This document shows positions 17,424 to 26,641 of a DNA stretch of 34,335 bases, one piece after another. The translations under genes and the position numbers were made by a program. Each line of letters starts with the position of its first letter. Position 1 is the first letter of the stretch. The stretch is taken from assembly GCF_000330505.1 (NCBI RefSeq), contig NW_004443648.1, positions 1,049,426 through 1,083,760 of the forward strand, given 5' to 3'. A model generated the notes under the pieces. The model saw only the letters and a program-made list of their open reading frames with translations. It was not told the DNA's origin and made no database searches. The DNA comes from Entamoeba invadens IP1. Lineage: Eukaryota > Evosea > Mastigamoebida > Endamoebidae.

Positions 17424-20414
17424 ATGGAAGAAAAAACCCCGAAACGACGATCTGTTTTTGAGTCAAACACGACACCATTTTTCCAAAAGATAAAAAGAAA
17501 AAAAGAAATACAAATTATAATTATAATTTGGAATAATAAAAAATTAATTCTTTTGACACTTCAAATGGATTATTGGATGGGAGACCATGAGGATATCAAA
17601 TCTCCTGTATATGTGCACACAACGAAGAAGCAGTTAGGTAGAAAGAGTTTGATGTACAATGTAGAGACCAAAGAGATTGTCGATAACACTGAGCCGGTCA
17701 GTGGTAGTGCCGATTTTTCGAATTTGGTGATTAATAAAGTCAACTCTGAAATAATGATTGACAAAGTGAATGTCACACCAATCATCGTTCACACAATTTC
17801 GTTCACCAATGACGCGAAACTGAATGTCATCCACAAAACTGCAAATGACTTATATGAGTTCGACGCTTATTTCAGAAGTTCCTTTCCAACGTCGAATTTC
17901 CCAACGTTTCCAAAACGGCAAATGTCGTATCCGATGAGAGACACTGCTCTCTGTGAGTACTTGCAAGAGTTTTTGAATGTCAGTGGCGTATGTGAGTCGG
18001 AGTTTTTCAAACAGTGGTTAACGTCTATCTTATCAACAAGACTGATTTCTATTAAACGACCGACTTTCTCTGGTGATTTAAAGAAAGAGGGATATGTCAT
18101 TAAAAGATGGGTATTGAGGTATGTCATTGTCAAACACAACTTTCTTATATACTTTGTCTCCGAGAAGGAATTTTCCAAATTGACTCTTCCAACGGTGTTG
18201 AATTTGGCTCGAGCAACTGTTAAAGTCGTTGATAGCGCACAACGGACGTTTTCTATTACACTGTCTTCAGGGTCTCAGTACCATTTCAAAAGCTCGACGA
18301 AAGAGTTGTTAAATGAATGGATAGTAGTCCTTGAAAGTGCAGCACAATTTACTAATAGAACGCCAAGAAGAAGAAGACAAACGAGTGTCTGTGAGAAGCC
18401 GACAGAAGACACTCCACCTGTTGTGCCACTTTTAACTTTGAGTAATCAATTTCTGGATGGTTCTTCTGAGACTGATATACCAGAAGAAGCAGAAAAAACA
18501 GGACAAACACATAAAGATAATGCAGATGTCTATCAACTCTGTAAGAAGTTGGAAACTTTTGAACTTTTGGACGCAATACAGTTGAATCAGATTGTCGTGG
18601 AACTGAAGAAACAAAGCAAAGAACACCCGGAAGATAACCAACTCCTTAGACTTCTCCGACTTGTGTCGATGTATGAGATACACAAATCCACTCGATCACA
18701 AAGCACATCGCGACAGCAGTCACAAAACAGTAGCAGAAAACAAAGTCTGACTCCTTTGGATTTGTCGGTCTCTTCACTCACAGAACGACCACCAACTCCA
18801 TTCACACCACGAAGTCTTGTTGTGTGTAGGATATGTGAGGCAAAAGTGATGGTGGACGCGCTCGCGAAACACACGTATTACTGTAAGACGTTGAATGAGA
18901 TTTGTATGAAGTACTCCACCGACGCAGAACGACTGAAAGGGATATCCGAAGAAGCTAAAAGAGTCTTTGGATTGAAGAAGACGAGTGCGTTCAATAGAAT
19001 CATCGACGTGTGTGCAGATGCATCACGAGTGATGTTGGAATCGCTCACGAAGCAATACGAACACCTCAAACTCTATATTAGTGTGGCTGCAGATTTGGTT
19101 GAGTCGAATCGAGGAGATAACTGTGCCTTTGTGTTCGCGTTTTACACACAAAAGTTGATTCAACACAAAACTGATATATTGGGCAAATTTCTTGAGAACC
19201 CGACGAACATGCGGCAGCGATTTAATGTGTTGAATGCCGGCGTTCGGTTGGATGAGAGTTGGGAGACGGTCGGGTTGAACGATTTCAACATTTTGAAACA
19301 GTTCAATGGAGGGGCGTATTCCTCGGTGTATTTAGTTCGTAAGAGAGTGACGAATGATGTCTACGCGATGAAAGTGATGAAGAAAGCGGATATGATACGG
19401 AAGAATGTAGTCGATGGGGTTTTAGCTGAGAAAAGTATATTAGAGTATGCATCGGCGCGGAGTGTAGTTAAACTGTTTTATGCGTTTCAAGACGTTTTGA
19501 ATTTGTATCTTGTCATGGAGTTTTGTCCTGGGGGAGACTTACGGTGTTTGTTAAGTCACGTTGGCGCATTAGATGAAACCACGTCTAAAATCTACTCTGG
19601 AGAGATTGTTATAGCACTTGAGTATATCCATGGGTTGGGGTGTATTCATAGAGATTTGAAACCAGACAACGTGTTGATTGACAAAAACGGCCATCTTTTG
19701 TTGACGGACTTTGGGTTGTCGAAGGTTGGAAGCAAAATACAACAAACGTATGAAGACTCGAGACTGTTGTGTACACCAGACTATGTTGCTCCTGAGTCAA
19801 TAGTATCATTCCAATATAGTAGATGTTCCGATTATTTCAGTCTTGGGTGTATGGTGTATGAGTTTGTTGTTGGAATACCTCCATTCCATGACGAGACGCC
19901 AGACGGGATCTTCAAGAAGGTTCGGATGGGGAAATTTGATTACCCTGAAGACATCAAAAGTGTGTTGTCTGAAAAGATGAAAGACTTTGTGAGCAGTTTA
20001 CTTCGCGTTGAACCGGAACTTAGGCTGGGGTATCTTTCTGTTAATCAGTTAAAGAACCACCCTTGGTTTGAAGGTATTAATTGGAACACTTTACTCAGTG
20101 AAAGCAGAGAAGACATTTTTGTCCCAGAACTTGATGACGAGACAGACACGGGGTACTTTGATGTTGGTGATTTGGCTGTTCCAAAAGATGGCGATGAGTT
20201 GAAAAAGAAAGTGTTTAATTCTCCTGGGATCAAAATAGACCAAAGCGAGAAGTTCAAGAAGTTCAACTGCACAAATGTGCACCACTTGGTTGAGGAGAAT
20301 TTGAGTCTTGTTGAAAATTCAACAACAGCAGACAACAGTGTAGACCCGCAGACTTCTGACAGTAGTCAAGAGAGTGAAGATTTGAATGAGAAAGTCGAGC
20401 TTGACTCTGAGTGA
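17424..20414 (+). CDS. PX-PH-C2HC zinc finger-AGC kinase (IRE/Rim15/MAST-like)
   Basis: Large Ser/Thr kinase of up to 996 residues. Domains in order: a PX-like domain (about 115-205, with FPTFPKRQ and LCEYLQEFLN), a PH domain (about 215-308), a C2HC finger (about 466-487, CRICEAKV then HTYYC), a helical linker, and an AGC kinase domain (about 615-880). The kinase keeps the Lys in YAMKVMKK, HRDLKPDN (about 741) and DFGLS (about 761). The finger-linker-kinase arrangement and the PDYVAPE activation segment match the IRE/Rim15/MAST branch. The usual Gly before TPDY is Cys (CTPDY). PX and PH imply phosphoinositide-dependent membrane targeting. The start is uncertain: residues 25-47 are coded by a very AT-rich stretch (IQIIIIIWNNKK), and an alternative ATG at 17565 begins more ordinary coding sequence. 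No convincing intron was found there. The C-terminal tail is acidic. Confidence 0.87.
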   Translation: MEEKTPKRRSVFESNTTPFFQKIKRKKEIQIIIIIWNNKKLILLTLQMDYWMGDHEDIKSPVYVHTTKKQLGRKSLMYNVETKEIVDNTEPVSGSADFSNLVINKVNSEIMIDKVNVTPIIVHTISFTNDAKLNVIHKTANDLYEFDAYFRSSFPTSNFPTFPKRQMSYPMRDTALCEYLQEFLNVSGVCESEFFKQWLTSILSTRLISIKRPTFSGDLKKEGYVIKRWVLRYVIVKHNFLIYFVSEKEFSKLTLPTVLNLARATVKVVDSAQRTFSITLSSGSQYHFKSSTKELLNEWIVVLESAAQFTNRTPRRRRQTSVCEKPTEDTPPVVPLLTLSNQFLDGSSETDIPEEAEKTGQTHKDNADVYQLCKKLETFELLDAIQLNQIVVELKKQSKEHPEDNQLLRLLRLVSMYEIHKSTRSQSTSRQQSQNSSRKQSLTPLDLSVSSLTERPPTPFTPRSLVVCRICEAKVMVDALAKHTYYCKTLNEICMKYSTDAERLKGISEEAKRVFGLKKTSAFNRIIDVCADASRVMLESLTKQYEHLKLYISVAADLVESNRGDNCAFVFAFYTQKLIQHKTDILGKFLENPTNMRQRFNVLNAGVRLDESWETVGLNDFNILKQFNGGAYSSVYLVRKRVTNDVYAMKVMKKADMIRKNVVDGVLAEKSILEYASARSVVKLFYAFQDVLNLYLVMEFCPGGDLRCLLSHVGALDETTSKIYSGEIVIALEYIHGLGCIHRDLKPDNVLIDKNGHLLLTDFGLSKVGSKIQQTYEDSRLLCTPDYVAPESIVSFQYSRCSDYFSLGCMVYEFVVGIPPFHDETPDGIFKKVRMGKFDYPEDIKSVLSEKMKDFVSSLLRVEPELRLGYLSVNQLKNHPWFEGINWNTLLSESREDIFVPELDDETDTGYFDVGDLAVPKDGDELKKKVFNSPGIKIDQSEKFKKFNCTNVHHLVEENLSLVENSTTADNSVDPQTSDSSQESEDLNEKVELDSE

Positions 20415-20694
20415 GACCATCTATTGTTGTATTGAGAATAGTATTTTGGTATGGGTCGAATATTATTACATATAGTTACTTTATTCCACGTTTATTTTTA
20501 CTATTTGTATAGAATTTATATAATACTTACTAGTATTTGTGACTTTGTGTTGTTATTAATAAAAAATATTATTTAATTATGATACACATATATTAACTTT
20601 AAAATTATAATTTAATTATAATTTTGTTAATCAAATTTGTACTGAAAACGAGCAAAAGTGACACGTAGATAAGAACTACAAACTTTAAAAGATA

Positions 20695-21105
20695 ATGGAA
20701 TTGATTATTATTGCACTTTTGGTGTGTGGTGTATTTTCATCCGAAGGAACACCAGAGGAAGTCGAGAAGTACATTAAAGAGGGAGGACTGGTCATAGTGA
20801 AATATTATAAGGAGTCATGTCCTTTTTGCGTCAAAATTGTAAAGGAATTCCAGAAATTTGAAAACGACTTGAAGTACCTTGGGGACAGAGTCCATGTCTT
20901 TGACATCGACTGCCCTAAACATAAGGAATTCTGCGATAAACAAGATATTAACTCATTCCCAACTATCGTCCCATATTATCATAAGTGGATGTACGAAGAA
21001 CTTAGAAGCCCAAGAGAAGTGTACAGCTGGAAATTGCAGACACTTGAAATTCTCAATTCGCCACTCCCACAAAAGTACATTGGAAAAACAAAGCACGTTG
21101 TTTAA
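20695..21105 (+). CDS. Secreted single-domain thioredoxin/PDI-like protein
   Basis: A 136-residue protein with a cleavable-looking signal peptide (residues 1-16, hydrophobic LIIIALLVCGVF then SS) and one thioredoxin fold. The active site is C42-P-F-C45 in YYKESCPFC, and a cis-Pro follows in SFPTIVPYY. CPFC differs from the CGHC of classical PDIs and CGPC of cytosolic thioredoxins, so the redox potential is probably intermediate. There is no KDEL-type retention signal, so it may be secreted or held in the endomembrane system by a partner. The C-terminal 40 residues, including HKWMYEELRSPREVYSW, complete a small thioredoxin domain. The start is the first ATG and gives the signal peptide directly. 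Confidence 0.87.
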   Translation: MELIIIALLVCGVFSSEGTPEEVEKYIKEGGLVIVKYYKESCPFCVKIVKEFQKFENDLKYLGDRVHVFDIDCPKHKEFCDKQDINSFPTIVPYYHKWMYEELRSPREVYSWKLQTLEILNSPLPQKYIGKTKHVV

Positions 21106-21392
21106 GTTTTCAATTTTGAGTTATATTTGTTATTCTAATAACACATTGAATTATTTATATAATAAATTTATATAACAAATAATAAATACAATTTTTCACT
21201 TTAAAATAATTAGTAAAATTATATAATTATATAAAAGTATAACAATTTTAGCATAAAAATAGTGTAGATTGCTATAATAAGTTGACCAATTAATTATTAC
21301 ACAATTACGTGTAGTTTATATCACAATGCGATACATTACTTTACATTAAAATGGTATATTAATGAATGAAAAACTAGAAATAGGTAAATATC

Positions 21393-22412
21393 ATGGCAAC
21401 TAAACGAATCAGACTAGAACCAGTTTTCTTAATGAACGTTGTATTATATATCCAACAAACTGATATTGTCACATTCATGAACGTTTCACATGATTGCCAA
21501 GACGCCATGGGAAGACTTCATGTTAATCCTTGGTCTCTAAAGTCAAAAAAGACGATTGCGATGGTGGAGAAAATATTGAAGTGTCTCCCTAAGCTTGAAA
21601 CATTGCAAGTTGATTACCAAACAGCGCTTGAACTCCCTGATGAAGTTCTTCAAAAGATCAATCGCATTAGAATTGTAGATGAAGAAAAAGTTTGTGAGTT
21701 CAATAAAGAGATTAAAACTCAGAGAATTGGGAAATATGTTGACACAGTATATTCAGTCGACAATTCTGATTTTGTGAAAGACAACGTTGTGAGAATTTTT
21801 CTTGATAACAATTGTGGTCTGAATGATCTTATCAATAACATTGATAAATACCCCATTCTTCAATTTGTCGAAATCGAAACAGGATGTTTGTTTGAACTTG
21901 AAGATACAATTCCAAAACTTTTGAAGGTGAGAGGAATTCAAATTCACGTGAAATTTTTTGTAAGAAATTTAGATAGATACGACGACTTTGAAACCCTTAG
22001 AACACAAATTGGTATTGATAGAGTGTATTATAGTTTTAATGCAGTGTTTACAAATGGTGTGTTCTTGTTGATACCTCCAAACGTTGAAGCAAGAAGTTTG
22101 CATGGGATCTTTTATAATGACGGGAAATTGGCACATCAATTGTATGCCATTAAAGAAGCAAAGATTGATGTTGCTGAATATTGTGATGCAAATTTAAGTG
22201 GTCTTACATGTATGACATCATTTAGTTTGTCTTGTAAAAATCATGTGGTTTTAACATTACCAACTTCACTAATAAAATTGGATGTACCTTGGGATGTAAG
22301 AGTAGCCAACAAAAGAGAGTTGAAGTGTCTCAATAAACGAGGCGAAACCCCAAAACCACACAATTCAAAAGAAACAAATGAGGTTGAACCAACAAAATGC
22401 ACTTTAGTTTAA
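21393..22412 (+). CDS. Entamoeba BspA-like leucine-rich-repeat protein with CAAX end
   Basis: A 339-residue member of the large Entamoeba LRR family. The N-terminus (LEPVFLMNVVLYI, DIVTFMNVSHDC, LHVNPW) has the wording recurrent at the start of these proteins, an F-box-like helical cap. After it come irregular leucine-rich segments (about 60-300), among them LKCLPKLETLQVD and LTLPTSLIKLDVP. The last four residues are C-T-L-V, a candidate CAAX prenylation box. That would attach the protein to membranes without a signal peptide, and none is present. Such family members have been described as peripheral membrane or surface proteins of Entamoeba. The specific role of this copy is unknown. The start is the first ATG, after a 287-bp AT-rich gap. 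A MITE begins 164 bp beyond the stop codon. Confidence 0.75.
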   Translation: MATKRIRLEPVFLMNVVLYIQQTDIVTFMNVSHDCQDAMGRLHVNPWSLKSKKTIAMVEKILKCLPKLETLQVDYQTALELPDEVLQKINRIRIVDEEKVCEFNKEIKTQRIGKYVDTVYSVDNSDFVKDNVVRIFLDNNCGLNDLINNIDKYPILQFVEIETGCLFELEDTIPKLLKVRGIQIHVKFFVRNLDRYDDFETLRTQIGIDRVYYSFNAVFTNGVFLLIPPNVEARSLHGIFYNDGKLAHQLYAIKEAKIDVAEYCDANLSGLTCMTSFSLSCKNHVVLTLPTSLIKLDVPWDVRVANKRELKCLNKRGETPKPHNSKETNEVEPTKCTLV

Positions 22413-22576
22413 CTTTATGATTATAATATAATAATAATACTTATTAATTATAATAATATTATTTTTTTTTAATTTAATTTTAATTTTAATTTCTGTGTTG
22501 AATTATTAATAGTTCAACTATTCACATAAAAAGATTAATTTTTGTTACTAATTAAAAAAATTATTAACAAAAACTA

Positions 22577-22870
22577 CAGTAAAAAGCATCTATTTGTGGG
22601 CTTTATATTTGTGGGTTGCGTCTATTTGTGGGTCAATGGACCAATCAAATGCAAAACCCACAAATAATTATTTTGCTCTCGAACTTTGAATTTAGGTACA
22701 TTTAAATAAAAATTATAGTTTTATTATAATTAAAAAACTACTATATTTTCTATAACACTGTTTTTTTATGTATAAAATAGTGAAAAGAATTTACTTCACA
22801 ATTCCATGATAAACCCACAAATAAATATTTTTTCTCTGTTTGAAAACCCACAAATAGATGCTTTTTACTG
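22577..22870. mobile_element. MITE with 24-bp terminal inverted repeats and TA flanks
   Basis: A 294-bp non-autonomous DNA transposon. Its ends, 22577-22600 and 22847-22870, are perfect 24-bp inverted repeats beginning CAGTAAAAAGCATC, and each is flanked by a TA dinucleotide (22575-22576, 22871-22872). TA duplication and a CAGT-type tip are typical of the Tc1/mariner/pogo superfamily. The decamer TATTTGTGGG occurs in the left part at 22591, 22606 and 22623, and inverted at 22657, 22814 and 22847, so six copies cluster towards the ends and may be transposase-binding sites. The interior is AT-rich with no ORF. It lies between two convergent genes and stops 9 bp from the SH2-kinase stop codon. 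The perfect ends suggest recent insertion. Confidence 0.88.
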
Positions 22871-22879
22871 TAATAAAAT

Positions 22880-24382
22880 TTAGTAAAGTGATGGTTTAGT
22901 GTCATGACCACACGGGGTTTTAATAACACTCAATGCCATTAGTGACTCAATCAACGTGCACACATCGTCGTATGAAGTTTCTCTTCCTTTTAATGACACT
23001 GAATATACGATATTCCCCTTTTTATCTTTCGATGTGAGGATTCTTGTGTGTAAAGTTTGTCCTGCATTTCTTCTCGAAAGAGTTAATGGAGAATTTGGCA
23101 CACTTGTGCTTTCTCGTATCAAAAAAGTACCATCTACTTGATTGTCCAATACACTCAACGCCTCATCTTTTGTCAGTGCAGAGAACCACCATGCTGCTCT
23201 AAAGACGTCAACCATCTTTGTGAAAGCCGTTTTGTCGGTGAAAAACTTTCCATATGTATTTAACAGATACTCAAACCTCTGCAAATCGACTTCATTTGAT
23301 CTTCCTATATTTTCCTTGAGTAAGTTGATTGAATCAATTTTCAATTTGTAACTTTTGATCAACGGCTCTATGAACTTCTCGACTATCACAGAGTTGACTC
23401 CACCCCCATCCTTTTCAAAACACTTTTTCCACCACGTTGTAGCCGACATATTACCAATACTTGTCGAAAGTTTGAGGTCATTCACTGCATCCACTAGTTT
23501 GTTAATATCTGGTCTCTTTTTGGGTTCCGCGCACCAGCACTTCATCATCAACGTTTCAATCTCGATTGGAATAGTTTCGCAAAGTCCTCCAAACGCCTTT
23601 CTAAGTTCTTTGATTTCAAGTGCTTTGGACGAATTGCTTTCGTTGTCTTTGATAAAATGATTTGGTAAAATTGGCCTCATCCCCTTTTTCAAAGCGGGAA
23701 GTAACTGTTCCACTGTTTCTATTTCGGGGTGTTCACTAAAGGGGTATTGTTCATAAAACAATTCCCACATAGTTATACCAAGTGCGTAGATATCTATTTC
23801 TTTGCCAATGTTCTTAACCTTCTCAAGCACTTCAGGCGAACAGTACATAGGAGAACCTTTGAAAGTATGATCTTTCCCTTTAACACTCTCTGCAAACCCA
23901 AAGTCGCAAGCTTTCACATGAAAGTTCTCGTCTAACAAGAAATTGGCTGGTTTAATATCACGATGAATCAACCCGACGCGATTGTGAATCCACTGGATAC
24001 TGGCACAACACTGTGCAAATAAATCAATTTTTAATGCTAAATCTAATTGATGATATCGGTACTCGGGGGGAAGGGAGTCAACAGAATGAATTAATCGAAA
24101 CAAATCAGCTTTGATAAATTCAGTCACAAACATAGGGAGGTTCTGTGACATCGCCATACCAATAAATAATACTACATTCGGACTATGTGAGTCATTCATC
24201 AATTTCATCTCTTGCATGTATGATTCTAACTGGCTATCTTCTAATTCTTTGATCGGAACTTTAACAGCAACAGTCACACCTTTCAGACTCGCTTTATAAA
24301 CACACCCAAAACAACCTTTCCCAATGTAATCAGTTTTCTCGTCAAATAGAATATCAGAAGCCTGAAGTCGATACAATTCCAT
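22880..24382 (-). CDS. SHK-type TKL kinase with C-terminal SH2 domain
   Basis: A 500-residue protein kinase. The kinase domain covers about residues 12-310: glycine loop GKGCFGCVYKA, AVKV lysine, HRDIKPANFLLD catalytic loop, DFG (CDFGFAES), SPMYCSPEV in place of APE, and a CW-x-EPKKRPDI motif at the end. The catalytic-loop wording and the RPD end place it in the tyrosine-kinase-like group. A linker is followed by an SH2 domain (about 398-490) with the phosphotyrosine-binding Arg in FLIRES (R423) and a likely His at 445. This kinase-SH2 order is that of the Dictyostelium SHK proteins, so it likely acts on or downstream of phosphotyrosine signals in the cytosol. The ATG at 24382 is close to the kinase domain start. 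The 3' flank is supplied by the adjacent MITE. Confidence 0.92.
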   Translation of the reverse strand: MELYRLQASDILFDEKTDYIGKGCFGCVYKASLKGVTVAVKVPIKELEDSQLESYMQEMKLMNDSHSPNVVLFIGMAMSQNLPMFVTEFIKADLFRLIHSVDSLPPEYRYHQLDLALKIDLFAQCCASIQWIHNRVGLIHRDIKPANFLLDENFHVKACDFGFAESVKGKDHTFKGSPMYCSPEVLEKVKNIGKEIDIYALGITMWELFYEQYPFSEHPEIETVEQLLPALKKGMRPILPNHFIKDNESNSSKALEIKELRKAFGGLCETIPIEIETLMMKCWCAEPKKRPDINKLVDAVNDLKLSTSIGNMSATTWWKKCFEKDGGGVNSVIVEKFIEPLIKSYKLKIDSINLLKENIGRSNEVDLQRFEYLLNTYGKFFTDKTAFTKMVDVFRAAWWFSALTKDEALSVLDNQVDGTFLIRESTSVPNSPLTLSRRNAGQTLHTRILTSKDKKGNIVYSVSLKGRETSYDDVCTLIESLMALSVIKTPCGHDTKPSLY

Positions 24383-24975
24383 CTAATACTTAATACTTAT
24401 TATATCCATATAATATATATGTGAACAACAAACTGTATTTTATTTTTAAGTTATATAGTTTTGTATCGACATTTTAGTTCAAAATAAAAATTAACAATTT
24501 ATATATCGACACAATTCATCATGTAAAATAACTTCACCGGATAATAACATTTCTAAAAATTGTTATGTATAAATAATTTTCAGTTGGTTGAGTTTATACT
24601 GTGTTAATTTAATTAGAGTTCTAACTATAATTTTATAATATAATTATTTATTAAGTATAGCTGGAGTTTTTATCAAATAAAAAAGCACAATTTCTTACTT
24701 ATCAGCTTTGTTATAATATTATGGATTAAATTCAATTATTCCATGTGTTGTATTTTTTTAAAGAAATGTACAACACGTGTTCATGTTTAATTTAATAAGT
24801 TTTTAACAATTTGTTTAAATAAAGGTGACAAATTATAATCAATGGCATACCAATTATAAGAAGACAAAGCATCGAATGTTAACTTTAACCGATTCATCTT
24901 CATTTATGTTTCGTTGTCGGTATTATTCATATCAATATAAAATAATTGATTTTTAATTTGAACAAATCATTATAC
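24383..24975. other. AT-rich intergenic region upstream of SH2 kinase
   Basis: About 590 bp of AT-rich DNA between the SH2-kinase start and the Mutator-like element. No ORF or RNA gene seen. A CAACAAA heptamer at 24426-24432 (forward strand) lies about 45 bp before the kinase start. This is the motif reported for the Entamoeba encystation factor ERM-BP, but such a 7-mer is easily met by chance in AT-rich DNA. Confidence 0.4.
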
Positions 24976-25432
24976 AACCACAGCTGGGACCTACATTGAC
25001 CACCACCTCTTAAAATAGATTTATTTTTTCTATTTCGAATCATATTCAAATTAAAATTATAGTAAATAGGAAAATGGGATAATATTAGGTCTGGTTCCCG
25101 AATTCATGAAATGCCGAAAATTCACCTCGAGTTAGTGGAAAACGAGTGAGACGGAGCATTGAAAAGAAGGCTCATAAAGACGCACTCAAACAGTCTGTTT
25201 GTGCACCGTTTTACCCACTTTCCAAGTCCTCCCTTGGCGCGGATCCCCCCTGACCCCCCCGCAAGCGGGGGGAACCACATCCGCGTCCACACAGTACGGA
25301 CAAGGAAAGTGGGTGACATGGGGATGCACAAACAGTGGCTGAAAAATGGACTTCCTTCAAAAAACACTCGCGGCAAATATTTTTTTTTGGTAAAGGTGGT
25401 GGTGGTAGTCAATGTAGGTCCCAACCACAGCT
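24976..25432. mobile_element. Mutator-like fold-back element with 10-bp target duplication
   Basis: A 437-bp element (24986-25422) flanked by the identical 10-bp sequence AACCACAGCT at 24976-24985 and 25423-25432. The ends are inverted repeats beginning GGGACCTACATTGAC, with one mismatch in about 22 bp and a differing ACC-repeat count. A 9-11-bp duplication is the hallmark of Mutator-like elements. Inside are further nested inverted repeats: 25191-25205 and 25213-25223 pair with 25325-25333 and 25304-25314, and the centre holds a C-run/G-run palindrome at 25255-25272. The whole element can fold on itself. Its core is GC-rich in contrast to the surroundings. Short frames on both strands look like by-products of the inverted structure and no transposase is present, so it is non-autonomous. 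Confidence 0.82.
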
Positions 25433-25883
25433 ATTTAATTTAATTGAACAATCAATAAAAATAAATTATTTTGATATAAAGAAGACATTAATATTATTTA
25501 TAATGAAATGTATCTTCCTAAAAGATGAAAATAAAACCACAATATTCTCTATTTTTAATATTAATAAAATGTAACTGTTTTTGACATCTGCATCTAATTG
25601 AATAATTTAATATCACTTATGAAAAAATATTGACTTCTTTAATTGTTGTTGTACCATGTAAACTTTGAGATTATAACACCAAAAGAAACAAAACTTGTCA
25701 ATAAGAGTAACTTTGCCAAAATCTTAAATTTTGGTCTTGTTTAATTTGTGTAGTTTTAATTATATTTATATTATATTGATTTAAATATCGTTTTTTCTAG
25801 TTTGTAGAATGACAACCAAACTTTTTAACATATAATAATTATCTGCATTTTACCCACAATATGATTTGTGTGAGAACAACAAG
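25433..25883. other. AT-rich intergenic region, no gene seen
   Basis: About 450 bp of AT-rich DNA between the Mutator-like element and the small reverse ORF. No ORF, RNA gene or repeat could be recognised. Confidence 0.5.
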
Positions 25884-26084
25884 TTACTGTACTGGCGTTC
25901 GGTTTTCCTCCATTCTCGAGAGTTTCACATAAAGCGGGTTTTTTGGTCTGTAAACGTGATCTGGCTCTTTTTGAATATAGTCGTTAATAATAAGTTCGTC
26001 GATTGTCTCGTCTTGGAAAAAATCTTTTTTTGGTGATTTTATTACAATAAATCCTGATGGCTTTATTGAATTTGTATTGCTCAT
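25884..26084 (-). CDS. Small hypothetical protein, 66 residues
   Basis: A short ATG-initiated frame in the middle of AT-rich DNA, visibly less AT-rich than its flanks. It has a charged, ordinary amino-acid composition (for example SPKKDFFQDETIDELI and YRPKNPLYVKLSRMEE) without homopolymer bias. I do not recognise the family. No signal peptide or membrane segment is present. The sequence CAACAAATAAAACC precedes the ATG by about 10 bp and could be the short leader. It could also be the last exon of a longer gene or a decayed fragment. Composition and length only mildly favour a real gene. Confidence 0.4.
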   Translation of the reverse strand: MSNTNSIKPSGFIVIKSPKKDFFQDETIDELIINDYIQKEPDHVYRPKNPLYVKLSRMEENRTPVQ

Positions 26085-26641
26085 CTTTGGTTTTATTTGT
26101 TGAGTTCTTTTTTCGAACTTTAAAAAAAATATCTTACAATAATTCAAAATATAATTCGGTCTTTTTTAACGAAAAAAATGGGAATTCTTTTTTTTTGTTT
26201 TTTTAGTTATAATTTATTTATTAATACTATTTATTAACATTTTTTTGATTTTTCTGAATATTTTTCGTAAGAAATTTTTTTATTGTTCTTTGATTTTGAT
26301 AAAATAAAATATTTATTTGTCAGTTATATAATTAGTATATCAATTATAATTGTTTTTTTTTTGTTTTTTTAAATAATAAAAAACAAAATAATTATTCACA
26401 TTATTTTAAATGTTTTTTTAGTCTTTTATTAATTAAAAAAATATTATAAATACCTATAAATATATTAATAAAAAAATACAACTGTATTATAAATTAAATT
26501 ACTATATTATTATATTTATAATATCAAAAAAAAAATACTACAATAACATATTTTATTTTATTTCTGAATATGTTATTAAAATGTTATACAACACAAACCT
26601 CAAAAGAAAACGAGTTTGAGTAAAACTAATAAATGTGAGAT
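26085..26641. other. Extremely AT-rich intergenic region
   Basis: About 560 bp, nearly all A and T from 26160 to 26600, between the divergent small ORF and the CSN7-like gene. I looked for upstream exons of the CSN7-like gene and saw none: no open frame of useful length and no non-AT-rich block. Confidence 0.55.

Noticed and set aside
25122..25443. Overlapping frames on both strands inside the fold-back element
   Set aside because: They are explained by the inverted-repeat structure and lower AT content of the Mutator-like element; neither resembles a transposase or other protein.
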